Positions 1 through 8,842 of a stretch of 64,000 bases of DNA are shown piece after piece. Position numbers and translations under genes: made by a program. Every line of letters starts with the position of its first letter. Within the stretch, counting starts at the first letter, position 1. Below the pieces are notes generated by a model, which was not told the DNA's origin, did not search any database, and was given only the letters and a program-made list of their open reading frames with translations. Source of the stretch: Pseudomonadota bacterium (GTDB lineage: Bacteria > Myxococcota_A > UBA796 > GCA-2862545); contig JAGSGY010000021.1 of NCBI GenBank assembly GCA_023954855.1, forward strand, positions 1 to 64,000, in the 5' to 3' direction.

Positions 1-823
1 GAGAGCCCAGCCTTCCACCGCTAGACCTCCATCCCCGCCAGCTGGGAGTGATGTCCTCCCGCACCCGAAAGCCAGCCAAGGTGGCCTCGACCCCCGCCCG
101 GGTCAGCTCGGGCTCAGGCCCCACCGGCACGAGCACCGCCAGCTCCCGAAGCAGCACCACCGCCCCAGGAGGCTCGGGCTCACAGCCGTCAAAGAAGGCG
201 TGTGCCGACGGCCAGTCCCGCCCATGCACTTTGACCTCGAGCGTGCGATTGGCCTCAGAGTCGCCAACAAACACGCTGAGGACCGACACCTCGTCGTGAG
301 GCAGCACCGGCAGGCACCCCGCACTCGAGGCGAGGGCCCTCGCGAAGTGGGGGTCCCCTCCCAGGCGCTCGCGTGTGCGGTCGGGGCTGTGATCGCCCTC
401 GCCGAAGCTCAGCACGCGGTCAAGTCCATCGACCAGTAGGCGGAAGCGCTGGCCGTGCACGGTCACGTCTGCCTCTTCGATGTCCCCCGCCTCTTGGCCC
501 GACAGCGCCGCACGGAACATCGGCCCGAAGGTACAGCACCAGTTGCAGCTACCGGTGATCACGGCGGCCCTCGCGTCGTCATCGGTGCCGCCAGCGTACC
601 CGCTCATGCTCGCGAAGACGGGAGTGGCGCCGAGTCGCCCTCCCCACACCTGGAAGAACAAGCTGACACTCGTGTAGCTGCCGCGATCGTCGACCCGATT
701 CACATAGCCCTGGATGGTGAGTCCCTCGACGCCCGTGTGCACGACATCGCCGTCAATGGTGGAGCCATCAAAGTGGCTCGCAATGTTCTCGACGAAGAGG
801 GCGGTCAACGTATCGGTGCTCAT
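1..823 (-). CDS. Unrecognised protein, cut by the left window edge
   Basis: An uninterrupted minus-strand frame runs from an ATG at 823 to the window edge, 274 codons with no stop, so the C-terminus is missing. It begins MSTDTLTALF and has no signal peptide or membrane segment. It is acidic and contains a CNWCC cluster around residue 99. The overall look, short alternating strands with tryptophans and an acidic surface, resembles cytosolic DUF6348-type proteins, but I cannot confirm a family. The frame is supported by length and by typical GC-rich codon use. Its upstream region (824-1110) contains the TGGGGCACA repeat cluster, so it is the gene most likely to be affected by those sites. Function unknown. 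Confidence 0.6.
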   Translation of the reverse strand, partial: MSTDTLTALFVENIASHFDGSTIDGDVVHTGVEGLTIQGYVNRVDDRGSYTSVSLFFQVWGGRLGATPVFASMSGYAGGTDDDARAAVITGSCNWCCTFGPMFRAALSGQEAGDIEEADVTVHGQRFRLLVDGLDRVLSFGEGDHSPDRTRERLGGDPHFARALASSAGCLPVLPHDEVSVLSVFVGDSEANRTLEVKVHGRDWPSAHAFFDGCEPEPPGAVVLLRELAVLVPVGPEPELTRAGVEATLAGFRVREDITPSWRGWRSSGGRLGS

Positions 824-869
824 AGGCGAACTCTACTACGACGTCCGTGGCCGCGCCCGTGCACCCACC

Positions 870-1110
870 TGGGGCACATTTGTGCCCCAAGCCGAGCCCT
901 TGGGGCACAAATGTGCCCCAAGTCATGTGCCCCAACGGAGATCTGACGCCGATTTGGGCGCACAGCCGACCGCCGCCACCTCGCCCGCCGCCCATCCTAC
1001 CGCGATACGGCCCATTTGTGCCCCACGCCATGTGCCCCAAAGAGATGGGCACCCCGGAGCACGGTCCTATGCGGTTCTACGGTCGATTCTTGGGGCACAT
1101 ATGGGGCACA
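870..1110. repeat. Cluster of nine TGGGGCACA/TGTGCCCCA repeats
   Basis: The 9-mer TGGGGCACA or its complement TGTGCCCCA occurs at 870, 881, 901, 912, 926, 1017, 1031, 1091 and 1102. The pairs 870/881 and 901/912 form perfect inverted repeats with 2-base spacers (TT and AA); 1091/1102 is a direct repeat. The stretch lies between the start of the minus-strand gene at 823 and the tRNA terminator, and contains no convincing gene. It could be an array of regulator-binding sites or a small mobile palindromic repeat. Confidence 0.8.
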
Positions 1111-1144
1111 TGAGCCCTCGAAATACGCCCAACTAGACCCGAAA

Positions 1145-1178
1145 ACAAGAAATCCCCGAGAACTTTCGCTCTCGGGGA
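1145..1178 (-). terminator. Intrinsic terminator of the tRNA operon
   Basis: Arms 1153-1160 (TCCCCGAG) and 1171-1178 (CTCGGGGA) form a perfect 8-bp stem with a 10-base loop. Read on the minus strand, the stem is followed by a T-rich tract (ATTTCTTGTTTTC), the usual shape of a rho-independent terminator, 32 bases after tRNA-Glu. Confidence 0.8.
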
Positions 1179-1209
1179 CTCTCGTTAGAACCTACGATTT
1201 CGTAAGAAG

Positions 1210-1284
1210 TGACCCCAACGGGATTCGAACCCGTGTTGCTGGGATGAAAACCCAGTGTCCTGGACCTGACTAGACGATGGGGTC
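1210..1284 (-). tRNA. tRNA-Glu (TTC)
   Basis: A full cloverleaf can be drawn on the minus strand: acceptor arms GACCCCA and TGGGGTC, a D-arm with the GTCTAG start typical of tRNA-Glu, an anticodon loop TTTTCAT with anticodon TTC, and a T-loop GGTTCGAATCC. CCA is not encoded. It lies 4 bases downstream of tRNA-Lys and is probably co-transcribed with it. Confidence 0.95.
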
Positions 1285-1288
1285 TAAA

Positions 1289-1364
<76 letters not shown>

Positions 1365-1374
1365 AGCCGCCGCA

Positions 1375-1403
1375 GGTTTAACCGCGGCCGCGCGAGGCGT
1401 CAA
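1375..1403 (-). promoter_or_regulatory. Probable promoter of the tRNA-Lys/Glu pair
   Basis: On the minus strand a -35-like TTGACG (1398-1403) is separated by 17 bases from a -10-like TAAACC (1375-1380). The first tRNA base is 11 bases further on, a normal distance for a short tRNA leader. The -35 is good, the -10 is weak. Confidence 0.5.
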
Positions 1404-1441
1404 CGGTAAGGAACAGGTAGGCCGACGGGTTAACGACGCAC

Positions 1442-3106
1442 ATGCGTTACATCCCCGAAAACCCGCTGATCGTACAGGGCGATCACACTGTGCTGATCGA
1501 GACGATGAGCCCGAACTACGAGGAGGCTCGCGACGCCCTTCTCGCGTTCGCAGAGCTGGTGAAGTCTCCCGAGTACGTCCACACGTGGCGGATCACCGCG
1601 CTCTCCCTGTGGAACGCGGCGGCATCGGGGCACACCGCGGATGAGGTCATCGAGACGCTGACCCGCCTCGCGAAGTACCCGGTGCCAGAGCACATCCCGA
1701 CCTCGATTCGGGACAAGATGAGCCGCTACGGCACACTCCGACTCACACGCGACGGCGAGTGGCTACGCCTCGAAGCGGATGACGCTCACCGCATGACCGA
1801 GATCCGGCACATGAAGGCGGTGAAGGAGTTGCTCCCGGCATCGCTCGACGACGTCTCGAGTCGCGTCAGCCCCCGCCATCGCGGAGAGCTCAAGCAGCTC
1901 CTCACGAGCTTCGGTCACCCCGTGCAGGACCTGGCCGGCTACGAGGATGGCGATCCGCTCGAGATGAGCTTGTCCCCCACCCTCTCTTCGGGAGAGCCCT
2001 GGAGCCTGCGCGGCTACCAGGTCGAGGCGGTGGACGCCTTCTCGGAGGGTGCAGGCGGCGGAAGCGGCGTGGTCGTCCTGCCCTGTGGTGCGGGCAAGAC
2101 GTTGGTCGGCATCGCCGCGATGGCCCGCCTGGGCATGCGCACGCTGATCCTCTGTACTGGCCACACGGCCCTGCTTCAGTGGAAGCGCCACGTCATCGAG
2201 CACACCACGCTCACCGAGGACCAGGTCGGGGAGTACACGGGCACGACCAAGCAGCTGCGCGAGGTCACGCTCACGACCTACCAGCTGCTCACCTGGCGCC
2301 CCTCGAAGGGGGCGACCCCAGCCCACTTCCGGCTGTTTCACGAGGCCAACTGGGGACTGGTGATCTACGACGAAGTGCACCTGCTTCCGGCACCGATCTT
2401 CCGCGAGACGGCCTACCTCCAGGCCCGTAGAAGGTTGGGACTCACGGCGACACTCGTGCGCGAAGATGGACGCGAAGCCGATGTCTTCTCGCTCGTCGGG
2501 CCGAAGCGCTTTGACGTGCCGTGGAAGCAGCTCGAGCACCAGGGCTGGATCGCAGCGGCCACCTGCATCGAGATTCGGGTGCCGTTCTCAGACGCCGACC
2601 GAGGTCGTTATGTCACCGCCTCGGCCCGCTCCCAGTCGCGCATGGCCTCGAGCAATCCCCGAAAGGGAAAGGTCGTCGCCGACCTGCTCGAGCGGCACCA
2701 AGACGACCATGTGGTGATCTTGGGCACCTACCTCGACCAGCTGAACTGGCTGTCCCGCCAGTACGACTTCCCGATCATCACCGGCAAGACGCCGATGGCC
2801 GAGCGCGACGCGCTGTTCTCGCAGTATCGAAGCGGCGCCATTCGCGTGATCGGACTCTCACGCGTGGGCAACTTCGCCGTCGACCTTCCCGCCGCCTCGG
2901 TGGCGATTCAGATCTCGGGCACCTTCGGCAGCCGACAAGAAGAAGCGCAGCGCCTCGGACGGGTGCTGCGGCCCAAGAAAGACGACAACACGGCCATCTT
3001 CTACACGCTGGTCACCGCAGACTCCCGCGAGGTCGAGTACGCCGAGCGCCGCCAGCGTTTTCTCGCTGAGCAAGGCTACCCCTACCGCATCGAGCTCTCC
3101 TCATGA
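1442..3106 (+). CDS. XPB-type superfamily 2 DNA helicase
   Basis: A 554-residue DNA-dependent ATPase/helicase of the bacterial XPB group. The N-terminus (PLIVQGDHTVLIE, then a HTWRITALSLWNA segment) is the XPB-specific damage-recognition-like domain. The helicase core follows: motif I LPCGAGKT near residue 215, motif II DEVH near 305, motif III LGLTATL near 330, and motif VI QRLGRVLRP near 510. The arginine-rich loop and thumb regions of XPB proteins fall between. The ATG at 1442 keeps the conserved N-terminal block; no strong ribosome site is visible. The gene overlaps the next by 4 bases (ATGA), so the two products are probably made together. Bacterial XPB is linked to DNA opening in repair or transcription, but its role here is inferred. 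Confidence 0.93.
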   Translation: MRYIPENPLIVQGDHTVLIETMSPNYEEARDALLAFAELVKSPEYVHTWRITALSLWNAAASGHTADEVIETLTRLAKYPVPEHIPTSIRDKMSRYGTLRLTRDGEWLRLEADDAHRMTEIRHMKAVKELLPASLDDVSSRVSPRHRGELKQLLTSFGHPVQDLAGYEDGDPLEMSLSPTLSSGEPWSLRGYQVEAVDAFSEGAGGGSGVVVLPCGAGKTLVGIAAMARLGMRTLILCTGHTALLQWKRHVIEHTTLTEDQVGEYTGTTKQLREVTLTTYQLLTWRPSKGATPAHFRLFHEANWGLVIYDEVHLLPAPIFRETAYLQARRRLGLTATLVREDGREADVFSLVGPKRFDVPWKQLEHQGWIAAATCIEIRVPFSDADRGRYVTASARSQSRMASSNPRKGKVVADLLERHQDDHVVILGTYLDQLNWLSRQYDFPIITGKTPMAERDALFSQYRSGAIRVIGLSRVGNFAVDLPAASVAIQISGTFGSRQEEAQRLGRVLRPKKDDNTAIFYTLVTADSREVEYAERRQRFLAEQGYPYRIELSS

Positions 3107-4569
3107 CCGCACGCGCCGTGTCCGTGCTCGAGGTCGAGCGTGAGGGCCTGTGGCCACTGCTCGATGCAGTCGCACCCGAGACGATGTTCGCCGAGACCCT
3201 CTCGCCGACCCGCCGGGTCGTGACCCTCGACTTCGACAAGAGCCTGGATGCCCTCAGGGCATCGGGCATTCGCGTGCTCGTGCGCTACGCGAGACGGTCT
3301 GCCACCGAAGTCGCCGAGGCCCGCGACCACCTCGCACACGTCATCGAGGGACTGCCTCGGGAGGCGCGGGAGGTCTTGTTCCGGGCCCAAGCGCACAGTC
3401 GAGACGGAGTGGTGATCGGCTCCCACGTCTGGGACCCGCTTGAACAAGCCGAAGCGGTGCGAATTCTCCACGGAGCCGAGCTCATCCGAGCGGTCCCCGG
3501 AACCGACGAGCCGATGCACGGCCGCTACCGCCTGCACGAGGACCTTCCCCCGCCGCCAGAGCCGGAGTACGACTTCGACGAAGCCGTGATGGAGCTCACC
3601 GACGACTTAAGCCAGGCGCGCCCGAGCCCAGTGGACATGCTTCACGACCTCGCCGCCCTCGCCGCCGCGCTGTCCCATCACCGCCCCCGCCGAACCCACA
3701 AGGGCACCCTGGACACCTCCTCGGTGAAGAAGCTGGGTCGCCGCCTCGCAGCCGCCGAGCTCTCCAGCGGAGCCCTCGACGAGCGGTGGTCCCGCGCACT
3801 GCGGGCCCTCGAAGCCCTGGGCGCTGTACGCATGGAGCCGATCTCGCGGGAGCTTTTCCTCGAGCCCGGCCTCGGATCCACGCTCGAGGGCAATACGGCC
3901 GACGCACTGGACCGCCTCGTGCATCGTTTGGTGGACCCTGACCTACAGGCCGCCCTCCCCGCCGTTCGTGCCGCGCTGAGGGCAGCCGAAGACGGCGCTC
4001 TCGACGAGATGATTTTCCTCGAAGAGGTCGAAGCACAGCACCGCGACGTGATCTTCGCGCCCTGGCGTCGCGACGGGCAACTCGTCTATCCCGAGCCCGC
4101 TGGAGACCGCCTGCCCTGGACCGAGGAGGCGTTCAACGCAGTCGAAGGGCGCATGATTCACGAGCTCCTGCGCCTGATGGACCGACTCGGCTTGATTCGC
4201 CGGGCGCCCGGTGTCTTCGCAGCCACCGCTGCAGGAAAGGTCTGGGCCACGGGTGCCGACCCACAAGCCCCCCCGATCTGGCTCGGCTCAGATCTGGAGG
4301 CCCTCGTGCCACCCGCGTCGATCACGCCCTGGGAGCGCTACCAACTCGAGCGCTTCGGCCGATGCCTCTCCCGCGACGTCGTCGACCGCTACAGCCTCGA
4401 GCGCGAGAGTCTCGAGGCCTGGCTTGCGACACACGAGCTCAGCGAGGCGATGGGCCTACTACAGCGGCGCAGCGCTGCGGTGCCGCTCTCGGTCCGTGAA
4501 ACGCTGACGGAGTGGGCACGAAACGCCACGCAGTTCGTGCTCACCCGAGGCGTGTTGCTCACGCAGTGA
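3103..4569 (+). CDS. Helicase-associated (XPB partner) protein
   Basis: A 488-residue protein translated from an ATG that overlaps the XPB stop codon. The last 90 residues (from about 395, LEALVPPASITPWERYQLERF, then SRDVVDRYSLERESLEAW and RRSAAVPLSVRETL) match the pattern of the helicase-associated 'Helicase_C_3' domain that sits beside XPB genes in many bacteria. The middle is helical and rich in Arg, Glu and Leu, probably winged-helix-like; no nuclease motif is visible. Context and the C-terminal domain suggest a partner or regulator of the XPB helicase. Its 3' end overlaps convergent purA by 11 bases. Confidence 0.75.
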   Translation: MTARAVSVLEVEREGLWPLLDAVAPETMFAETLSPTRRVVTLDFDKSLDALRASGIRVLVRYARRSATEVAEARDHLAHVIEGLPREAREVLFRAQAHSRDGVVIGSHVWDPLEQAEAVRILHGAELIRAVPGTDEPMHGRYRLHEDLPPPPEPEYDFDEAVMELTDDLSQARPSPVDMLHDLAALAAALSHHRPRRTHKGTLDTSSVKKLGRRLAAAELSSGALDERWSRALRALEALGAVRMEPISRELFLEPGLGSTLEGNTADALDRLVHRLVDPDLQAALPAVRAALRAAEDGALDEMIFLEEVEAQHRDVIFAPWRRDGQLVYPEPAGDRLPWTEEAFNAVEGRMIHELLRLMDRLGLIRRAPGVFAATAAGKVWATGADPQAPPIWLGSDLEALVPPASITPWERYQLERFGRCLSRDVVDRYSLERESLEAWLATHELSEAMGLLQRRSAAVPLSVRETLTEWARNATQFVLTRGVLLTQ

Positions 4570-5836
4570 ACAGGTCGCCGCGAACCAGGGTCTCGGTCCG
4601 TGCGGGACCGACGCTGACCACGTCGACGGGCACGCCCATCAGGTCCTGAAGACGCGCCACGTAGTCGAGCGCAGCCTGCGGGAGCTCGCTGAAGTCAGCC
4701 ACCTTGGTGATGTCCTCGGTCCAGCCGGGCATCTCTTCGTAGATGGGCACAGCGTTCTCGAGCTTGTCGGGGAAGTCCTCGTCGTAGCCCTCGTAGCCGA
4801 CACAGATCGGAATCGTGGGTAGACCCGACAGCACATCGAGCTTCGTGAGGGCAACGCGGGTGAGTCCGTTGACGCGGGCGGCCTGGCGAACAAGCGGCGC
4901 ATCGAACCAACCCACCCGACGGGGACGTCCCGTGGTGGCACCGTATTCGTGTCCAGCAGCGCGGAGGCGGTCCTCCATGTCGCCGTCGACCTCGGACGGG
5001 AACGGTCCACTACCCACTCGCGTGGTGTAGGCCTTCACGATGCCGACGACTTCGTCGATGTCGGTGGGCCCCACGCCCGAGCCCGCGCAGGCGGAGCCGG
5101 CGACGGTGTTGCTCGAGGTGACGTAGGGGTAGGTGCCGTGGTCCACATCGAGGAAGGTGCCCTGGGCGCCCTCGAAGAGGATGGATCCGCCGCTACGCTT
5201 GACGCGATGCAGTAGGCCGGCGGCGTCGCCGAGGTACTTGGCGAGGCGCTCTCCGTACCCGAGGTATTCCTCGAGGATGTCCTCGAGAACGAGGGCCTCA
5301 CCGCCGTGCCATTCGACGATCATGCGGTTCTTGTCGGGAAGAACCGACTCGAGCTTGGTGCGAAGCACGTCGGGCTGGACGAGGTCGCCAAGGCGGATAC
5401 CGCGACGGCCCACCTTGTCCTCGTAGGTCGGGCCGATACCGCGACCGGTGGTGCCGATCTTCTCGTTCCCGAGACGGCGCTCGCGGAGGATGTCCAGCGA
5501 ACGGTGGTACGGCATGATGACGTCGGCGAGGCGGGACAGGACGAGCTGCCCATCGCGAAGCGCCTTACCGCCAGCAGCGAGCTGCTCCATCTCTTGGATC
5601 AGGACCTTGGGGTCCACGACCACACCGTTGCCGACCACGCAGACGCAGTCTTGGCGAAGAACGCCCGAGGGCAACAGGTGAAGAATGACGGTCTCGCCAT
5701 TCACGACAAGGGTATGACCGGCGTTGTTTCCGCCTTGGAAGCGGACAACCGCATCCGCCTTCCGGGAGAGGACATCTACGATCTTCCCCTTCCCTTCATC
5801 TCCCCACTGCGTACCGACCACGACGACGTTGGGCAT
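4559..5836 (-). CDS. purA: Adenylosuccinate synthetase
   Basis: A 425-residue enzyme that joins IMP and aspartate, using GTP, to form adenylosuccinate in AMP synthesis. The start VVVVGTQWGDEGKGKIVD is the signature P-loop-like motif. Other clear motifs are GGNNAGHTLVV, the GRGIGPTYEDK segment, EGAQGTFLDVDHGTYPYVTSS, and the C-terminal GRPRRVGWFDAPLVR and LTKLDVLSG. Length matches the family. I placed the start at the ATG at 5836, preceded by GGGGGAGCT; the frame remains open upstream into xerC, but that sequence is unrelated to PurA. It is the last gene of the long minus-strand series. Confidence 0.98.
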   Translation of the reverse strand: MPNVVVVGTQWGDEGKGKIVDVLSRKADAVVRFQGGNNAGHTLVVNGETVILHLLPSGVLRQDCVCVVGNGVVVDPKVLIQEMEQLAAGGKALRDGQLVLSRLADVIMPYHRSLDILRERRLGNEKIGTTGRGIGPTYEDKVGRRGIRLGDLVQPDVLRTKLESVLPDKNRMIVEWHGGEALVLEDILEEYLGYGERLAKYLGDAAGLLHRVKRSGGSILFEGAQGTFLDVDHGTYPYVTSSNTVAGSACAGSGVGPTDIDEVVGIVKAYTTRVGSGPFPSEVDGDMEDRLRAAGHEYGATTGRPRRVGWFDAPLVRQAARVNGLTRVALTKLDVLSGLPTIPICVGYEGYDEDFPDKLENAVPIYEEMPGWTEDITKVADFSELPQAALDYVARLQDLMGVPVDVVSVGPARTETLVRGDLFTA

Positions 5837-5954
5837 AGCTCCCCCACGGGGCCCTTTTCGGGCAATTAGGTGCTCCGAAGCAGATGACTCCGGCCAGAAG
5901 CGCGGGCGATGTAACTCGGTGCGGTACCGAGGGATTCGCAGCGGTACCGGGGAC

Positions 5955-6827
5955 TCAGTCGTCCTTGGCGTGCGGATGAGCGTCTCGATACACCCGAAGT
6001 AGGGCATCTACGCTGACATGCGTGTACCGTTGGGTGGTCGAGAGGCTCGAGTGGCCCAGCATCTCTTGAATGGCCCGGAGGTCGGCTCCAGAGTCGAGGA
6101 GGTGGGTCGCAAAACTATGCCGCAGGGCATGAGGATGAACCCGCGGAACCCCGCTTAGTTCGCCGGCTTTTCGCACAATATCGTACAGGCTCCGAGTCGA
6201 GATTCTCGTACCCTTTCGGTTCCTGAAAACGGCCGGTTCGGCGTGATCTGTCGTCGCAAGATAGTCACGGAGCGCTTGCAGGGCTGGAACGCCCAGCGGG
6301 ACGTGTCGCTCCTTGCCTCCTTTGCCCTGTCGAACGCGAACAATGCCCCCGTCGAAGTCGACATCGCCCCGATCGAGAGCCGCGGCCTCAGAGACGCGAA
6401 GCCCAGAGCTGTAGAGGAGCTCGACCACCGCGCGATCTCGGAGGGACTGCTCGCTCGCCGGCGCCCCTTGGTCACAGACCTTCGAGGCCTCCTCGACGGA
6501 CAAGAAGCGAGGCAGGCGCCGTCCCACCTTTGGCGGGCGTAGGCCATCGGCGGGGTCTGCTTCGACGTGCCCGCGACGGAGTGCCCACTTGTAGAAGGTC
6601 TTGATGGCAGAGACATGCCGCGCGAGCGTCGACGGGGCGCGGCCACGTCCGACGGCGAAGAGAAAGGCGCGAAGGTCGTTGCGTGTGGCGGACCCGAAGT
6701 CCTTTTCCTGCTCGAGAAGATGCCCTTCCAGCCGGGACAGCGTTCCCTGGTAGGCGCGCATCGTATGCGTGGATGCGCCGCGCTCAGCACGGAGTGTGTC
6801 GTAGAAACGAGGGAGGAGTGAAGGCAA
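5955..6827 (-). CDS. xerC: Tyrosine recombinase XerC
   Basis: A 290-residue site-specific recombinase that resolves chromosome dimers. The N-terminal SAM-like DNA-binding domain (RAERGASTHTMRAYQGTLSR) is followed by a catalytic domain with the expected residues: Arg in SSGLRVSEAA, Lys in GKGGKERHVP, His-x-x-Arg in HALRHSFATHLL, His in LGHSSLSTTQ, and the nucleophile Tyr in RYTHVS. The start is a TTG at 6827; the first internal ATG would remove the N-terminal domain. The gene lies 2 bases after the Smg-like gene. The product could be XerC or XerD; the single copy near dprA favours XerC. Confidence 0.92.
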   Translation of the reverse strand: MPSLLPRFYDTLRAERGASTHTMRAYQGTLSRLEGHLLEQEKDFGSATRNDLRAFLFAVGRGRAPSTLARHVSAIKTFYKWALRRGHVEADPADGLRPPKVGRRLPRFLSVEEASKVCDQGAPASEQSLRDRAVVELLYSSGLRVSEAAALDRGDVDFDGGIVRVRQGKGGKERHVPLGVPALQALRDYLATTDHAEPAVFRNRKGTRISTRSLYDIVRKAGELSGVPRVHPHALRHSFATHLLDSGADLRAIQEMLGHSSLSTTQRYTHVSVDALLRVYRDAHPHAKDD

Positions 6828-6829
6828 GG

Positions 6830-7078
6830 TCAGCCGAAGAGGAGCGCCCAGTCTTGGGCGAGGGGGCTTGTATTGTCCTCCATCTCGGGGTCATCCCACA
6901 AGTGGGCGGCGACGAGGCGCCTCACCTCGTCACGCGCGATTCGACCCGAAGGGCTCGCCATCTCTGAGAGGGCGAGGGCGAGCTGATCGGCCTCAGCGGA
7001 CTCGACGTGGCCGAGATCCACCACCAGGCTGAGAAGCCGGGCCGCAGCTCCTGTGAGTCGCGTGCGTCTTGGTTGCAT
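6830..7078 (-). CDS. Small Smg/DUF494-like protein
   Basis: An 82-residue, acidic, helical protein encoded directly after the dprA stop codon. It ends DWALLFG. Size and position just after dprA suggest a member or remnant of the Smg (DUF494) family, which commonly neighbours dprA, but the similarity I can see is slight. No membrane segment or catalytic motif. Role unknown. Confidence 0.6.
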   Translation of the reverse strand: MQPRRTRLTGAAARLLSLVVDLGHVESAEADQLALALSEMASPSGRIARDEVRRLVAAHLWDDPEMEDNTSPLAQDWALLFG

Positions 7079-8089
7079 CTATGCCCTCCCGCCGGGGCCG
7101 TAACGCTGACCGGGAAGGCGAACCACCTCACCCGAGAGCTCACGCATGGAGAGATCTGCCAGGAGCGAGGCACCTGAGCGACCTACGACCCGCGCCACCT
7201 CGCCGACCGTGTGCCCCTCGAAGAGCAACTCGAGCCACCGCTCGCGTTGAGGCCTGGAGGTCGAGAAGCGCGCGGCTACCCACTCGTCGACGTCCTCGAG
7301 CGGCTCGGCGCCCTCGGCGAGCAGACGCAGGCAGCCGCGACTGGCCGGGTCTCCGAGACGGCCCGGAACCACCACCACGTCACGCGCGAGCTCAGCGGCC
7401 CGCGTCGCCGTGATCAGCGCCCCCGACTTGAGCGGAGCCTCGACCACAACGACCGCCTCAACAAGCCCGGCCACCCACTGATTGCGAATGGGGAACTGCC
7501 AGGGACGCGGCTCGGTGGCCGATGGGAGGGCCGAGACAATGGCTCCGCCACGGGCGACGATTTCCTGGCGTAGACGCTTGTGTCGAGCGGGCGCGGTGTG
7601 CTCGAGTCCGTGGGCCACCACCGCGGCAGTACGCCCCGCAAGAGCGGCACCCCAGTGCGCTTGTCCATCAATGCCACGCGCGAGCCCAGACACGACCGTC
7701 ACCCCCGCCTTTGCGAGCGCCTGGCCGAGGTGGCGCGCCACGGCCGTGCCGTAGGAGGTGCTGTTCCTCGTGCCCACAACGGCCACAGCTGGGGCTTGAA
7801 GGGCCTCGACATCACCGTCGACCTCGAGCACGGCCGGAGCACTCGGAACCGCCGCCAGGGCCCTGGGATAGCGCGGGTCGGCGAGCGTGAGCACAGACCA
7901 CGGCACCTCCACAGCCGGCGTCTCGAGCCACCGCCGTGCCCGCTCGGGCTTGAGCCCCAGCTCGAGCAGGGCCGCGAGTCCACCTCGCTGAAGCTCGGAG
8001 AAGCCACCAACTCGGTGCGCCGCGAGCGCAAGGTCCACCCCTCTTCCATGCAGTCGGGCACCCGCCCACCACCGTTCAACGACACCCAT
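7079..8089 (-). CDS. dprA: DNA-processing protein DprA
   Basis: A 336-residue protein of the DprA/Smf family, which binds single-stranded DNA and loads RecA during natural transformation. The Rossmann-like core is clear: VAVVGTRNSTSYG, then SGLARGIDGQAHWGAA, FPIRNQWVAGL, and SGALITATRAAELARDVVVVPG. A short C-terminal winged-helix-like region follows (about 285-336). I chose the ATG at 8089, 4 bases after a G-rich Shine-Dalgarno; a TTG lies 12 bases upstream. It is followed without a gap by the Smg-like gene and then xerC. Confidence 0.95.
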   Translation of the reverse strand: MGVVERWWAGARLHGRGVDLALAAHRVGGFSELQRGGLAALLELGLKPERARRWLETPAVEVPWSVLTLADPRYPRALAAVPSAPAVLEVDGDVEALQAPAVAVVGTRNSTSYGTAVARHLGQALAKAGVTVVSGLARGIDGQAHWGAALAGRTAAVVAHGLEHTAPARHKRLRQEIVARGGAIVSALPSATEPRPWQFPIRNQWVAGLVEAVVVVEAPLKSGALITATRAAELARDVVVVPGRLGDPASRGCLRLLAEGAEPLEDVDEWVAARFSTSRPQRERWLELLFEGHTVGEVARVVGRSGASLLADLSMRELSGEVVRLPGQRYGPGGRA

Positions 8090-8215
8090 CAAGCCCCCCA
8101 ATGAGGGTCGCCCAGCACGGGGCGCCTCATCACGAAGCTACGTATCGAATCGGAAGAGCCTCCGAGTGGGGTCGGCGGGCAGATTTCCGCCTACCGACCA
8201 AACGAAGCCTACAAC

Positions 8216-8842
8216 CTACTCTTCGGGGTTGATTTCGCGCACACGGGCTCGGGTGACCTCATCACTCGGCGCCTGCCGAACGCGAAGAAGAAGCGCTGAC
8301 GCCTCGGCCTCGCTGTCCAAGCCGCCGATTCCGACGCGCACCTCGCGCTCCCCGGAGACCAGTCGCTCATCAATGCGCACGTCTTCGAGACCGGCACCAG
8401 CCAGGCGGTCGGCCAGCTCGATGGCCTTGTGGGCCGAGAGGTCGTCGATGACCACGGCCCAACCATCCGGCAGCGGGGTGGCCGAACCGACCCCCTCCCC
8501 TTCGGTGAGCACCTGGGTAGAAGGCTGCTTGACCTGGCCATAGGGCGGGGCGACAGGAATGACGTCGGAGCTCGCGAGCGCCGTCGGGAAGGTCAGCCGC
8601 GACAGTCCTCCGTCTGGCTCACCGGCGGCATCGACGCGCGCCAAGAGCTCAACCAGTTCGGTGTTCGCCGTCTGGTCCAGCCAGCCGGGATCATCGACGA
8701 AGGTCACCTCCCGCGAGGCCGTAGCGGCACCCGCGGCAAAGGCTGCAGTCAATAGGCAGACGCCAATGATGCCACCTGCACGCAGGTGGTTCCGAGAGAT
8801 CCAAAGGTCTCTGGCTTGGCGCCGACGGGCAAGCTCACCCAT
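8216..8842 (-). CDS. Membrane-anchored SPOR-domain protein
   Basis: A 208-residue protein. A cytoplasmic basic N-terminus (ELARRRQARDLWISRNHLR) precedes one membrane helix at about residues 24-43 (GGIIGVCLLTAAFAAGAA). After a proline-containing linker, the last 75 residues (DGWAVVIDDLSAHKAIELADRL, then VRVGIGGLDSEAEASALLLRV) have the beta-alpha-beta pattern of a SPOR domain, which binds denuded peptidoglycan at division sites. The start at 8842 overlaps the DUF503 gene by 8 bases and avoids an upstream stretch that belongs to that gene. Confidence 0.75.
   Translation of the reverse strand: MGELARRRQARDLWISRNHLRAGGIIGVCLLTAAFAAGAATASREVTFVDDPGWLDQTANTELVELLARVDAAGEPDGGLSRLTFPTALASSDVIPVAPPYGQVKQPSTQVLTEGEGVGSATPLPDGWAVVIDDLSAHKAIELADRLAGAGLEDVRIDERLVSGEREVRVGIGGLDSEAEASALLLRVRQAPSDEVTRARVREINPEE

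Noticed and set aside
768-1136. Short frames through the TGGGGCACA cluster with repeated Gly-His/Trp-Gly-Thr words
   Set aside because: The protein repeats only mirror the DNA repeats; no ribosome sites or codon bias support translation.
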